49,296 nt of DNA from Beroe ovata (Eukaryota > Ctenophora > Nuda > Beroida > Beroidae): contig CAMPET010000112.1 of assembly GCA_946803715.1 (NCBI GenBank), positions 121,086 to 170,381 of the forward strand, given 5' to 3'. Shown in pieces: positions 20,881-35,600 of the stretch. Both the position numbers and the translations under genes were made by a program. The notes below the pieces were generated by a model. That model saw only the letters and a program-made list of their open reading frames with translations. It made no database searches and was not told the origin of the DNA. How positions within the stretch are numbered: position 1 is the first letter of the stretch; every line of letters starts with the position of its first letter.

Positions 20881-23523
20881 ATGGAGCGTTATCGCGAGGA
20901 TTGGAGCTGCTGGTGGAAGGATTACGTGCACTACCTCTCGGAACTCCCTTCCCCTTCCTACCAGCCCCATATTCTGTTCAGAGTACCCATTTCGGCTGCT
21001 ACTACTACCGCAAATAGCACTCGTGCGTTCATGTTGCGTTCTTAGGGGGATTACCAACTCACAAATGATTATGATAGTGTTGGTTTTTCATGGGATTGAA
21101 AGAGATGGCAATAGCATTTAATCCTGGGGCTTCACGTTCTTTTGTTTCGAATACACTGAAGACAACACAATACAAAGTTATGCGAACACTTATAATTAAC
21201 AAATGGAACAATCTTCTTTCTATAATGAGTGCAATTATTACAATTTCAGTTATTGGCTACAAGTACAAGTTGGCCAGTATCAAACGAAGAGTGGCAGCAG
21301 AGATTGTGGATTTCCAAATACTCATGTTCGTTAAATACGTGCTCTTTACCATGCTAGGGTAAGTGAAATTGCATCTATATTATAAACCGGGGACACGATT
21401 CATATCATTGAAATCATATCATTGAAATGGAACAAATTGGAACATTGAACATATGGAAAATATATAGAAATCTAACATAATCAGCATAACCAGTTTCCAG
21501 TTCCATATTGCTGGTTCAATCTGAATGAACTGGTGTGAATCCGATTTTGCAATCGTAAGGTGCGCTGGGAATCGTTTATCCCTATGATGGATGGTATAAA
21601 ATGCACATTATGTGTTTTATTTTGAAAATTAATCCGGAAGATCTGATACCGTCGTACTGACCCTCTGGTGAAAGTATATCCATATTCCCCTGCTGACCCC
21701 CTGGTAACCAATAGGGGGTAACCAGGGGGTTTGTAGGTGATCAAAAAAGGATCTGAAAGTGGTCTCATGGGGTCCAAATAAGGTCATGAAGTGATCACCA
21801 GTAGGGGCCATTGATACACTTAACCATTTGTTTGCGGAGTTCATGAGTGTGAGGCAATTTGAAAATTTTCGTCATGGTGACAACATGGTGTCACCACGGT
21901 GTCAACATGTCATCATCGAGCTCAAAATCATTTGTGACAGCCTCTACTAGCATCATACAGTCATATTCAGTCAATCTAGGTCGACAGAACTCATCAAAAT
22001 GCTCAAAATTTTTCCATTCCATTCTGTCACAAGTGCTGGCGATTTGGGAGATTTGTTTGCGTGTGGCGCGAAGACAATAGCTCACAAAAAAGACCTCAAC
22101 CTCGCGCGGATAAGACAATTAGTTGCGCGCGCTCGGATAATTGCTTAAATCGAGTTCCATAAACCAAGTGAGCACTTTTACTGGTGTTAACGTGTTTACA
22201 GGTAAGACAGCAGAGTGGAATCATGGACAAAGACCTAGGTATCTGATCATCGACTTACTCGTTCGACCAATTTTTTACAGACTCGTGGAAAATGCCTTGT
22301 CTGTTGTACGCTTGCCCTGCTTCGTCAATACAGATTATACAGCTATCCGTAATATATCAGTGTAACACCAGTTTGTGACTCCGATTTGTCACACCGACAC
22401 CATGTGGAATGTAGCTCTTTGCGGTGAGCCCTGTGGTTTGGCGTCTAAACGCCGAAAGGGGAGGCACATACCACAACATTACCAAAAGATTAGGATTGTG
22501 TGTGTGAGTGTGTTTGAGGGAAGGTCCTTCCTTTGATTGAGTTTTGTCATTAGTCACTAGAGCATCGCGACGTTAGTGAAGCGAATAACGTTTGATCTCC
22601 ATCCAAGACTGTAAACTTGCGGGTTATCTGGTAATTCGGATCTACCCTGTGCGGACATCACGTGTAGCAAAGTGACTGTATTGTGGTTGTCACAGATGCC
22701 ATGCCGAAATGAGCGATAGGCGTGGCATTGCATGAGCTGGAGAATTTTCTGCATATCTCATGGAAAAATATCTATTTTCAGGACCGAACAACAGGATTTC
22801 ATCAAATCTTTACTTCTTGACGAAGATATAGAGTCCGAAATATCTCTTGACGAATTCATGGATTTCATCACTTATTTGTTGATTTATTGGGCAATTGTGC
22901 TAATATATGAGGTGGGTGATCACTAATGAACTCTAGATGAAATGAACTCTCGCTAGAATAAGCTCTATATAGAATGAACTGTAGATGGAATGGTGAGTTG
23001 TATGCCCCGTGAATATCTATTCAAATCAACAATCACTCCCATTTTGCAGTCAGGGTTCCTGTCATACTCGAGAGATGGGCTGGGCGGTGCCACAATAGGC
23101 AAATACCTCCTCGGCATAAAGGTGGTTAGAGCGGAGACTGTCAACCCTATCAATGGATCAGAGGCTATCGTGAAGCCAGGCAGAGACATAGGCTTCTGGA
23201 GGTAAATTCATACTACCATATTGGTTACTGCTTTTCCCAGTACTATGATATTAGGGAACAAGTGAAACGACTGACATGAGGCACTTGGGAGCCTTACCAC
23301 TCCCTTTTGGTGTTTATTTGCACATGGTTCACAATTGTGTTCACTCTTCCTGTGTGTCTCCAGGGCAGTTTCAAGAACAGCGTTCAAAGATCTCACAACG
23401 ACTATCATATTTCCCGTATTTTTCACAATGATGCACTCGCGGGTAGGTCAGACCTTCTATGATATTTCCACAGGGACAATAGTGGTGGAGAGAAGGGGAG
23501 AACCCGTTTATGAGAATTCATAG
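20881..23523 (+). CDS. FAM8A1: FAM8A1-like RDD-domain membrane protein, 5 exons
   Basis: Exons 20881-21022, 21250-21358, 22782-22911, 23050-23201 and 23364-23523 join in frame to about 230 aa. Exon 1 (Trp-rich, EDWSCWWKDY) resembles the N-terminal part of FAM8A1. Exon 2 holds the start of the RDD domain (RRVAAEIVDFQILMFVKY). Exon 4 has the glycine loop GGATIGKYLLGIKVV, and exon 5 ends with the last helix and YDISTGTIVVERR. FAM8A1 assists assembly of the HRD1 ER-associated degradation ligase in vertebrates. The donor of exon 1 (ACTC|GTGCGT) is weak and an additional exon may be missed. The other junctions are clean. Confidence 0.8.
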
Positions 23524-26331
23524 TGATGTTCAGGGTATTGTACTTATTCATTTCACAATTGTATTTATTGGGATTTAACGAACTGCTGCTGTAAATACCT
23601 ACGAGTTTATTAATCGTTTGCATCCTCTCAGCTGGTTTAGCCTATAATTGTTCTATCTGTTGAAGAAACTAGCTTGAAATAAGTCGGGTAACTAATTAGA
23701 GTTTCAAATTTCTTCACAAATGTGTAATTGATATTGCATATAACTATCGAGATGATCATTTCAATTGAGTGTGAATATCTTGATAGTTGATGATCATGAT
23801 AGTTGATGATCTAATTTTTCACTAATCGTTACATTCTCAAACTCACTCAACCTCGTTCATTGGATTACCACCTAACAACACCTTTAGCACAATGGACTCT
23901 ATGATATCAGAGTGATGTGCAATAGCAATACGAGAAGTCGTAGGAGCGCGCGGAACAGCAATGTCTCCTTGACCACCTTCCTTCCTAACGAGATATACTT
24001 CACTAATCGGACTCAACTCATGTTAAACTCCCCCCAACTTTTACTGCCGGAATCACATTATTCTTTGTATGAGGTGCGTGCATACAATAACTACTGTTTT
24101 TCACGGTAATGTATGGCTTTCTGACTACGCGACAATAACAACGGGACGACATGCTGTTGTCCTGGCTTGTCGCTAGATTACCTAGCGTTTATATACACTG
24201 CATTGTGTGTGTGTGTGATGAGTAACCTGCAAATATTTCAGATACCAGGCACCTGACAGGAACTGAGGAAACAACTTCATGGAATTCTCCCCCCTTGCTC
24301 TCCCAACCTAGACATATCTCCTAGGACGGAGAGAGGGGAAGAGGCGATGCGGACACGCCCTATTACGGCTACTCTCCCACAAGGTAGTACTATCCGAACA
24401 ACGCTAATGACCGGGGTGGGTCCCCCTATTTCGCGCGTTATCCCGTTTGATGTGGTGAGATGTGGGACCATTGCAATAGCTAGGGAGCTGTACCGACCAC
24501 ACGCCGACTTGATCATCCCTCCGTCCGTGAGGATTCATTCTATCGAGTTGCTTTGCATTATGTCATCCTATCTACTTCAACTCTGTCACTCGTACCTTAA
24601 GTCAGTATCTTTAGTTAGTTCCACACAAATCGGTCGTCGGAATTCCTACTCGGAATCGGATGTGAAATCAATTACTGTCAATGTCATTTTCAGAAACATA
24701 TCATGCATTTTATTGTGTAATGGTAGTTATGAATGTAAACAGGCAGTGGAAGTTTATGCTACTTTTGAAAAGTAACATTTGATCAATGGTCTATCGCATA
24801 ACGCTGTGTTACGGTAAGCTTAACAACCGGACGTTTTCTAGATTCAATCCTGTACCGACAATCATTGCATGAGACTTCTGCTCCCAAACATACCTCTCTC
24901 AACTACTGTAATCGTTGACTATTCCGGAATTTCTCGATTGCCTCGAATAAACGATGCTTAATTTAATCTAAGAAAAAGCAATAAAACAATAGCGATTTCA
25001 ACTATCAAAGAGTTCTTCCGGCCGTCGGATGCCGCGAAAGATACAAGTAAAAATTCACTTTTTCGGTATGACAAACAAGATCCGAACACCGTTTGAAAGA
25101 CAATGTACATTGTGTCATTCCTCTTCTTCTCTGCTTTGTAAACAATCGTTGTGGAGACGTATAACAAGCTGAACTCTGGACTAAATTAGGTATGAAAGAG
25201 GCCGGCGCTGGAATCGCTCCAGTCCGGCTTAGCGAGCACTTTGAACTTGTTGACCCTTCTCCTCACCTCTTCTCCTTGAGATACAATTCCATGCTACGCC
25301 GTATCTTTTTTGTCGCAGAGTGTGAGAATTTCACCTCTCTCTCTCTCTTCCTCTTTCAGTGATCGTCTCGGATCGCTAACTTTCATTGCAATTTCACCCC
25401 TTGACCGTGAAATTGAATCAGGACCTGTGAAATTGGGGTGGAGAAATGCGGCCAACAAAGGCTTGGGCTTTGAGGGTGAGGGGTGTGCGCGCGCTTGTGT
25501 GATTTACTCTGGCTTCTCGCGCTGTATCTTCCACTTAACAAGCTCAGAGTACGGGAGGAGATTAGTACGACTTCTACTGTATTTCATTCGTGTGGGCTAT
25601 AGGTGCACACAGCTACTGCTATGCTGATCCCAGCAGCTGTATTCGACTCTGTTCGTGACATTCTCAATAGATTAATCCGATTACGAGAACACTATTCCCC
25701 TGCCGAGTGAATGTTTCAATTAAGAATCCTCTCAATTTAGTGTCTTTCATCCAGGGTGATCAAAGGGGGGTCTGTAATATGACAGTAAACTGTAAATTCC
25801 TCCGCCATACCTCTAGTTATCCTTTTCTTCATATTTCAAAGCTAAGCGCGACTGTTTACGCAACCTGCTTTATGTTTTTCAAAGAAGGAGATAAATCTCT
25901 TGTTAACAAAGTGCAAACACCACCCACATTCCCCTTCCTCTGTGTGTATATTGTGTATGTGCTATATCTTGACACCTAACGTCGGATATGTCTCTCGTTC
26001 TTACGAATCGCCTGCTTGTTGCTAGAGACTCGCTGTCTAGCGAACTTTCCCCAACTTGAACGCAATTTCCTAATTGTGTGAAGTTGGAATTCACGTCATT
26101 TCCGGGGCTGCACGCGTCATGTATTCATTCTCGAGATACTTAGTGTCTTCCGCCGGATATCTGCTTTGATCTTCAATTTCTTTTTCCACTCCATTCATTA
26201 ACGTTTCCTGTGCTTCCGTCTTTGTGTAGGGGCTTCTGAAAATTGACTTTTCCCTTGCGTGCTCCCGCTATTTTGAACCTAAAACCCACTTTTCCACCTC
26301 CAAGGAAATATTTTATGCACCACACAGAATA
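23524..26331. other. Intergenic, 2.8 kb, nothing recognised
   Basis: Open frames at 23912-24109, 24277-24775 (both strands) and 25310-25627 were translated and show no domain, signal peptide or splice structure I recognise. Codon choice looks random. CT-rich runs occur near 25330-25360. It may hold regulatory DNA for Notum. Confidence 0.4.
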
Positions 26332-27103
26332 ATGTCCCCGACAACACTCCTGCTGCTCCCACTCGTCGCCCTTCTCCAACTCTCCGCTCCTCGGTCCCTT
26401 CACAAAGCTCACAGATCCCGCCATATCGACCCTCTAAACCGGCCTCACTATCACAAGGGATTCGAGGAGATGATCCAGATGACAGGGGATGCCATGCAGG
26501 GCAGGGACCCTCACCTCTACCTCACCAAACTCAGACACCATGACGCCGTGTGCAATGACGGATCACGGGCAGGGTACGTTTATCCTGGTCCAAGATATGA
26601 CATTTCCTGGTCATTTTACCAGTCTTTATAACGGACAAATATAGGGCTTTACAGTCGGTTCTTAGACTTTCTGTGTTTAAACCAGGATAATATCCGGATG
26701 TATACCTAATTGAGCTCACAATCACATTGATCTGGTTTTAGTCAATTAACGACATAAGTAATCGTCCGTTATGAAGTTATGCAAACTATCTTGAAGATGA
26801 AAATTAAGAACGCCACAAAGTTTCAATATGGAATCAAATAAACTCGACTAAGGACAGAGCACGAAACTAAAGACTGTCCCCTCCAATGAGCTCGATACTT
26901 TTATTATGCTGAGGTTATGACTCATATTTCTAATAATAGCACTTATGTCGTCCGTTTCACAATAATGTTGGATGCTGCGCCGCACTTTTTAACACACCGT
27001 GCTTGGCTCTGGACCGAACGCGGCTTCTTTGCCCTGCGGCAGCTCACCAGTCACGCAGCTTCACAACTTTGCCCGTTGTCTGCATCATATATACCGACAA
27101 TGA

Positions 27104-27147
<44 letters not shown>

Positions 27148-30008
27148 NNNNNNNNNNNNNNNNNNNNNNTGTGTGTGTGTGTGTGTGTGCGTGTGTGTGT
27201 GTGTATTTTCATTCCTAGCTGACATCATTGATATTTCAGGTATTACATCAGGAAAGTGAATGATATCTCGATGTGGGTTATCTACTTAGAGGGTGAGCTC
27301 ATTGAACACTATTTCCAACTGTGATTTAACCATTTCCTTGGAATTTACACTGATAATATCATCGGGGAAATCCACTCTTCCGTGACAATTCATTTTCATC
27401 GGACCTTGACGAACTCCTTTATTGAATTCCACATCAATTCCAGTTCATTGAAGCGTATCAGTCTGAATAGCAGTAGTCATGGTACATGGAATGTTACACA
27501 ATATGCCCGATGTGGACCGTGACAACATAACGTGTCCACTGTCCCGATGTGTAACACACGAACCGTAACACAATGTGTCCCGATGTGTAACACATGAACT
27601 GTAGCACAACGTGTTCCAGGTGGTAACTACTGTAACGATGTGGGTGGGTGTGAGCTACGCAAGGAAAAGTACCGAGATCTAACGAGCAGCGAGTTCTGGC
27701 CGTCCAAGAAGGAGGGGCAGGGAATCCTCTCCACAAACTACTACATAAACCCGCTAGGGTGGGGTTCGAACCTCGTGTATGTGCCCTACTGTACGAGTGA
27801 TCTCTGGTTGGGAGATTCGTCTGCTGAGGACAATGAGATAGAGTTCAGGACAGGTATAGCTCAGAGACAATCTAATATTCTCGAATAGATTTGTTGTACA
27901 ATACGAAAATGGAAGTTTGATTTCATGTGATTCCTTATGGAATGAAGTCAGTGATTTCCGACATCATCTTCAGAATTCCATTTCCGGGGCGCAAGAGTGA
28001 TACATCGAGTAATTGATGATCTGTTAGAGTCGGGAATGAAACTCGCAACTCATGTTCTCGTTACCGGTACAAGGTTAGCTTTTGCAAGAAATATTTCCTT
28101 GTGTTCCGTTTTCCAGCAACGGTAACACACATTTTCTTGTCTGACCGCCTATCCTCCTCTCTGTAGTGCAGGGGGAGTCGGTGTTATGTTCCACATTGAC
28201 AAGATAGCAGCCCAATTCCGTAGTGTGGGAAGTAGTGCGGAAGTGAGGGGCATATCCGATAGTGGATGGTTCCTTGAGTCAGGTCACGTGCCCCCTAACG
28301 GGAACCTCCGGCATTGGAAGGTAATTTGGGCGGGTGTTTCTCTTGATCAGGGTGTAAAGTAGTTCTCGCCGTTTTGTCTGATCTCATTAGAGGGGCCCCT
28401 AGTCCCTCGCATATTATGTTCGATTTTTGCCGACTAATTATAATTGAAAGACGTTAGTTATACTGTTTTTCAGGTCAACAAGACAATCGGTGATGATTGT
28501 TTGGAAGTAAACAAAGACAACCCTTGGAAATGCCTCTATGGCAACAACATATATCCAAGAATAAAATGTGAGTTATCAATATGCGGATGTACACAGTCAT
28601 CAACGTTAAAAAATCGCCTCCCTTTTTTGATTTTTCTTAGGTTATTCTATTCATATTTTCAGCCCCATTGATGATAGTTCAATTCTACTTTGACACGTTC
28701 CAACTTCTGATGAAGGGAATCAATCTCGAGGAGAATGGGTCAAATGATAATCTCTCTCAAATCTTCAACGAAGTCACCTCTTCGCTTCGAAACTTAGAGT
28801 AAGAACATTCTTCATTTTAATTGAAACATTTTAACATAGCATGACGAAAATTAAGGAAGATCATGCTGAAATTTTACGTAAGCATTCTATTTTCAGCTTT
28901 TGCTTTTGAAGACATTCTGCCGCTTCCTAAAATAACTGAATAATATATTCCGATAATAATCCCGGTATCTCTCCGCAGTACTGTATTCGGTGTGTCGTGT
29001 CTTGGTCATGGAATTCTAGACGACACATGGTGAGTAGTACCATAACTGTTCCCATAGAAATCCGGATTTCCTTAGAATGTGAACAGTTCGCATTCTAATG
29101 AAATCCTATTGTTATATGAGAGAGCCAATGAGTGAAATCATTCAGGTGCATCGAGTGGCATCTTATCACCCACTGCCCTTATTTCACACTCTCGATGGAT
29201 AACAACTCACGTGACTCATGACCATTAACACCAAGTAGTGTCTGGATTACCGCACAAAGCTTCATATCGCCCGGCCCCATTCATGTCCGAGCCTTATTTA
29301 GAGTGTGTAATCAGATTTCACAGAATGGTGACGAGAAAGGGTCAGACTCCGGCCATATCCAATCTTCCAATTTAGGTTACCCTGTGGTTACAGTCATTCG
29401 CGCGCACCATACCTTTGATCTGGCTCACAAATGTACACCCTGTTCATGGTGAGTCTGAGTGATGTGGTTGGAGACAGGAGTGGAAAATCTGTTGAATCTT
29501 TACCGCGCCCCTCACTCAAACTTCCCATGACATCACACATTACCGTGACATCAAACCGCCACAAGAACAGTTCTTCTCCCGCTTCCAAACTCACGTTCCA
29601 GAATCACAGTCCACTACACGGTCACATTTTCCATCCTCCCACTTCACACGCTTCTCACCTGTTCAAATCCACACCGTGAGTGTGCGATATGACGCGTGAT
29701 ATGCAGCGTGATATGACGCGTGATTTGCCTGCAGGTTGTTCACGCACCTCGAAGTCCGTGGAGTGACCCTGAAACAGGCGATAGAGTGCTGGTACATGGG
29801 GATCTGTCCGAAACGCAACCTAGACGTGTGTGATGTCCTGAAACCCGTTCTGGAATGTAACGACAGCTGTCCCATGGACATGTGGATATTCGGAAACCCT
29901 CAGTGGAAGAACAAAGAGTACCAAACAGAGATGTACCGGTCGAAAACCACATGGCAGCCATTCGGCGAGTACCAGTATTTCAAACCCACGGCACCTCCTA
30001 ACCCCTGA
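26332..30008 (+). CDS. NOTUM: Notum-like carboxylesterase (Wnt deacylase), 9 exons
   Basis: Exons 26332-26573, 27240-27292, 27620-27853, 27974-28073, 28167-28320, 28474-28567, 28663-28798, 28979-29029 and 29735-30008 join in frame to 445 aa (human NOTUM 496). A signal peptide (residues 1-20) precedes CNDGSRAGYY, WVIYLEGG, SSEFWP, ILSTNYYINP and VYVPYCTSD. The nucleophile serine sits in GTSAGG (exon 4/5 junction), the acid in ISDSGWFLE, and the histidine in CLGHGILDD. All three catalytic residues of this pectin-acetylesterase/Notum family are therefore present. The Cys-rich tail (ECWYMG, CPKRN, CNDSCP) matches Notum rather than plant enzymes. Notum is secreted and removes palmitoleate from Wnt ligands. 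AATAAA lies at about 30052. Intron 1 contains a GT microsatellite with an N gap. Confidence 0.92.
27107..27204. repeat. (GT)n microsatellite with a 22-base N gap
   Basis: TG repeats flank an unresolved run of 22 Ns (27148-27169) in Notum intron 1. True repeat length is unknown. Confidence 0.95.
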
Positions 30009-31950
30009 AACCAGATTCTCCCTATGTTTCCTTCCCTTCTCCTGATCTCAGAATAAACAGTCGTGACATGAAGATGTGCGCGTTTAGAATGAAAGGACTA
30101 AAATGAGATCCCGCCTGTACACGCTCAATGCTCATTAGGCAACTATAAAATCCATTGTTATAACACATGAATGAAAACAACGACACTCACGCTATATTTG
30201 TATCCTTGTAACAAGGGAAACGTGACAATTATAATAATTCAGACCTGGGCCTATCTAACAAACCCGGGCGAACTTTTGGGGACATTGCATGGGCTATCTT
30301 ACCCGCTAATTAAAAGATACTTCCCCCCGTAATTCGTTGCAAAACTTGCAGGTCAATAGACCCTCCCTCTCCCTTCGTGCAATCGATTGGAGGGCAATAA
30401 CTCAAAACAGAGCCGCCCGCTCTTTTCGGCAGACTATTCCGAGTATATTAATTTGCGCCGAGTTTTAAATTTCTGCGTAGGCGTCCCATGATATGAGCGG
30501 CAAACATGTTCTTCCTTTGTCGCAAGCTGTCTTTGAGGAGCGGTCCTGCATCTTTGCCGATATATCACCGAAATCCGGTAACAATTTCCTCATTCAATTA
30601 GATAGCTCTCAAGGCGGGTTGATGGGATGAAAGGAAGAGTCCATCGTGCACAATGACTTGCGCGTCCATACAATTGCATACTATTAGGGGGGTGTTTAAA
30701 TGATGTCAGTGTGGCCATTCCATTTCCCTTGTTACAAAGCTAATATAGCGTCCACAATCAATCGGACTCAGTGAGCCAAATGTAATCTCTACCCTGTTTT
30801 TATTATTGAATTTTACCATTTTTTATTTATTTTAGGATCATATTATGTAAAGGAACCTATGACGAGAATACAGTTATTTAATAAATTAAAATGCATGCAG
30901 TAGAACACTTCCTATGACCATTTTTAGAAAGGGCAATAGAGAGAAATAGTTAACATATTATTATGTAGCTTGTGTCCAAATTAGCGAATGTCCATTTGAA
31001 TATTAGGGATTGTCCAGTGTACCCCGTCGTTAATTTCCATTGTCCATTGCAGCCTGTCCACATGTAGATTTGCACTGATTTACACGAGCTTAATATTAAT
31101 ATCCAGACTCCAGTAATATAATTATATTGTAACGATCGAACTTACTTGACCATGGATATGTGAACGGAAAAGTTGAATGTTCCTAACAAAACAGAAATGG
31201 TAACTTAAAGCACTGGCGAAAAAGCAGACGTTTTTCGCGAAAAAGAGACGATTTCGCAAACTCTCTTTGTGATTCAATTTTGTTTATTTTACCTAATTTC
31301 ATTTTACCTAATTTATCCGATTTATGAATCATCAAAATCTGATGATTCGCTCCCTATTAGGGCATTACTTCAGGCTCTTCCTGAAAACTGTATAGTTGTC
31401 GACATACTGAACGGTATATATTGCTGAGAGAAGAAAAATTGTGGCTTGAAAGAAAAACTAATGCGATATGATGTACTAAAACCAGCTTTTGTTTTATAAT
31501 TTGTGATGTTTTGTAGAACACTATTTCTATATTTGAATTTCCTTCAATTATTTGCTCATCTTCATGTCTTGGGACAGTCAAGGGCGGTGCCAGTCACAAA
31601 GGAAAACCAATATAATACTTGATCGTCAAGTTTTTCCATCAAAACCATGAAATCAGTTCACCATCCGGCATCGCACTGATCAAACCGCATCCAAATGTTG
31701 TTCCTGACAACAGCGGAATTACAATGGAATTCTGCAGTGGAATTCTGCAGTGGGTCAGGGTGAGATTCAAACTGATCGATCTTGAGTTGCCATCAGGACG
31801 AAATGATGTCATGTATGTCACTCTCATGGTGCCACCTGAGTGTTTTGGTAGCTTCAACAACAGGGGGTACTTAGCTTCCGGTTTCATGCCACTCATTTTC
31901 ATGAATGCGTTTTCGGGTTATCCAGTTTCAATTCACTTATTTTGGGTACA
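30009..31950. other. Intergenic between Notum and the DSL-Sushi gene
   Basis: No gene recognised. The frame at 31619-32068 (149 codons) and its antisense partner have no known domain. They overlap the left member of the duplicated block at 31951-32360, so I treat them as chance or relic sequence. Confidence 0.4.
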
Positions 31951-32360
31951 TAAGGCGTTGGGTCAATACTTGAGCAACCTCTCCCAGTCTCCCACAAATA
32001 ATAATATTCGATTCCGAACGGCCTCTTCATTCCAAACAATGCTGGCATTTGAACACAATCCAGCATGAGCAATTTAATGTTTTATCCTGTTTGAGTTTGA
32101 AATGCAATGAGAAATATAGTCTTTATTCATGAGGTTGAGGAGTGGATGGCAGAATTATCAGTCGAGGGCGAAACCCGAGCTGATAATTGGAGTTGAATCC
32201 GAGACCGAANTAAGGCGTTGGGTCAATACTTGAGCAACCTCTCACAGGCTACCACAAATATTCTATTCCGAACGGCCCTTTAAACAATGCTTTGAAATGG
32301 CATTTGAACACAATCCTACATGAGCAATGTTTTATCCTCTTTGAAATGCAATGAGAAATT
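31951..32360. repeat. Duplicated block around a single N, probable assembly join
   Basis: Sequence from 31951 (TAAGGCGTTGGGTCAATACT) to about 32116 is repeated with substitutions and small deletions directly after the lone N at 32210 (32211-32360). This is what two diverged haplotype contigs joined with a single N would look like. Confidence 0.75.
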
Positions 32361-32673
32361 GTGTATTCATGCAATGTTCCGTTTTCATCTCTCTGATTTA
32401 GACGCTTATTATGGCAGTCTCTCATGATGTCGGTTCATTGGTGCTGTTTATCAGGTTCCAATATTACCGCCCGTATCGGTTTTAGAGATGAAATATCAAT
32501 TTTGAGCAAGTTCCCACCATCCTCAGATAAGCGAGAGTATTAAACTGGACATCACATGATACAAATTGCACACTTTGTGTACATCATGCCACATTATTAT
32601 ATCACAACCCACTTTCTGCCTCTTTACAGCATCACGTCATTGCTTAACCTGCACAGCATTTCCTAGTGTTGCC

Positions 32674-35600
32674 ATGACAACTTTACATCCAGCTGGAACC
32701 ACGATCAGCCTGCACCAAACATCAGTCCCCATTGTTTGCGTCCTATTTCTGTCCACTTTTCGTCCGGTGCTCGGTCTTGCAGACGTTTCCTTCACTCTCA
32801 TATCGTTCTCGAATCCTGAGAACAAGCTACAAGATGGGAGCTATTGTAACCAGAACCAGACTGCGTGTGAAATGAAGTTCTCGTTCGATTTCAAGCAACC
32901 CATCGCTCTGAGGTTGCCGTGACAACCAATATGTGATACATGACAACCAATATGTGATACATGACAACCAATATCTGACATATGACAACCAATACGTGAC
33001 ATATGACAACCTAAACAAGCATTTGCATTCCTGGTGGACTGTAGAATGAGCACTATACCACATTTGATCACTGGCTATAAAAAGATTCAGTGTTTGATGA
33101 ACTCTCAATCCCCCCACCCCCGATTACCCATCTGCAGGTTGAATTCAGGTGGTGTTACAGCGAGCACGGTAAATTACGGAATAGGAGCAGATGCGATAAC
33201 CACCTACAACGATATGACCGCCCCCAATCCGTTCCCTGCTGACCCAGAAACAGATAGTGTATGGGAATAGGATGAATTGTTATTCTCCTATCAAAAACGT
33301 CCCGATCCACAGTCTTTTTGATTTAATAATCATTTTGTTGGTATAAATCCTACAAATAATAATTATTGAGGTGCAAATGGATCGGAGTGTGTGTCCTAGA
33401 GGAATATTGATGTGTATAATCTCTGACACAGGCGATCACAACCCTTGCGTTTATCATCAGAGTCTTTGACTACACCTCTGGAAGTGTGCTGAAAGTAGCT
33501 ACATTTACAGTAGATGAACCTGTTAAATTCCAAGTTCAACATTACTCTCTTTCCTCTGGGTTTTCAACTTTCGACATTTCGACCAACGTGAGTAATACCA
33601 ACATGACGCAACTTGACACCACACACTTTGACATCATAATTGACGCTGACATAACAACTTGTTGAAACCATCATAGTGGGACATTATTTTAAACTACATT
33701 GACACAACTCTCCAGATCTCCCTTGAAGCCATAAATAGAAATTGACACCACCCTCTGTTGTCACCACTTTACTTGAACTCATCTTTAACCACTAACTGAC
33801 ACCACTTTTCCAGATAACATGCCACACTGACTACTACGGCAATTGTACAGTTCACTGTGTTGCTGGGGCCACATTCACTTGTGACCCAGCCACAGGGGCC
33901 AAGGTCTGCAAGGTCGGGTGGTCAGGTCCAGACTGCCTTACAAGTAAGTAATAATATCCAATCAGTTGGAAAATATTGACAACCAAATTCACCACAAAGT
34001 TTGCTACTGGGATCAGTCAGTGTTCCCTAAAAACATACCGAAATATTGCTAACTTCTACAAAACTTTCCGAGATATCCTTCAGCTTTCTCGACTTCAAGT
34101 TAAACGTAGAGATAAATGTGCATAACTGGAACATTATTTCAATTCGCAGTTTTATCAGTGAAAACTGATCCGCCACGGCATTTGTTGTAATACACCCACC
34201 TCCACGTTCTAGACCCCACATGACTTTGACACGTTTTTACAGCCTCATCGCAATAGTTTTCTTGCTCAAATTCATAGGTAAGAATCATCATTCCCTATAG
34301 ATTGATGTGGGGAATGAGATATAGATATGGGGAATGAGAATGTATATGAGAATGCCAGTAACCATCTGTCATACTATGGCGGATCAGAAGGCTCACCCGG
34401 AATTTTATCTCTTTTTAAAAAATATATTTTGACACTTCTGATCCACACGCGGATCACAGGGTTCATCTTAGGTGACCCTTCTGATCCACTTTGCGCTTCC
34501 CTGGGGTCAAATTGGACTTTAGTGACCCTCCTGATTCACCTAGGTGTATCAGGAGGATCACCGAATAGTAACGTGCTAATCATAGTAACCTTCTTTCCGT
34601 TACTATAGTAACGTGCTGTTTTTCAGCGGTAGCAGTTCCGTGTACCGTACAGAGTGTTGTGAATAACGGATCCTACTCTCCTCAATCCTCCAACTACAAC
34701 ACAGGAGATCAGATCACAGTAACATGTGATCCGGGCTACCTGCCAACCTCCACCACTCTCACATGCCTCAGTGATGGGCAGTGGGACACAGCGTGGCCCA
34801 CGTGTTCTATAGCAGGTGAGGTTGCGTGTGGGCTAGCGTGTGAGTACACACGCGTATGTACTCACGCGTTTTAATCGTCTATAACGTGACGAATAACGCA
34901 TTGTCAATTCCCAGAGTGCGCTGCAGTCAACGCGCTGGCCCAAGGAACAGTGACACCAACCACTGCCACCACAGCTCCCTCCCCATACCAGACAGTGGTA
35001 TCGTTCTCCTGTAACAGTAAATACCAGCTGGCTGGAAATACCACTCTCACATGCCAGGCTGATGGAACGTGGGACTACGCCCAGCCAACATGTCGTGAAA
35101 TAAGTGAGTATATTTCCACGATCTTCATAACATTAACAATAGTAGTCTAAATCTGGAATCAGTGTCATGTTGACCATTTCCATGATTTACAGGATGCCCA
35201 CCGTTTACTCTCACGCAATACTTGGACATCATACCCTCGAACAAGAACTTTTCTACCTCTGCGATCGGTGAAAGTGTCGATTTCTATTGCAATTCTGGGT
35301 ACACACTGAGGGGATTGCAGTCGTTGAGATGCCTAGACACTGGTGTTTGGGATGGAGATATGCCATACTGTGTACTCATCAGTGAGTATGATCAATACTT
35401 GTGCCAAGGGAAAAGACTGTTAACATGTCCTGACAACACATATCCTGACAACACATATCCTGACAACACATATCCTGACAACACATGTCCTGACAACACA
35501 TATCCTGACAACACATGTCCTGACAACACATTTCCTGACAACACATTTCCTGACAACACATATCCTGGCAACACATATCCTGACAACACATCGCCACAGT

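Noticed and set aside
24277-24775. Overlapping long frames on both strands between FAM8A1 and Notum
   Set aside because: Neither translation shows a known motif, signal peptide or plausible exon ends; codon use looks random.
27107-27222. Open frames coding VCVCV repeats over the GT microsatellite
   Set aside because: They are simple-sequence translations, include N bases, and lie in Notum intron 1.
29353-29456. Extra Notum exon between the exons at 29029 and 29735
   Set aside because: Joining any acceptor there in phase gives a stop, while 29029 to 29735 is in frame and matches the family sequence.
31619-32068. 149-codon plus-strand frame and its antisense partner
   Set aside because: No domain in either reading, no splice context, and it overlaps the duplicated block next to the single-N join.
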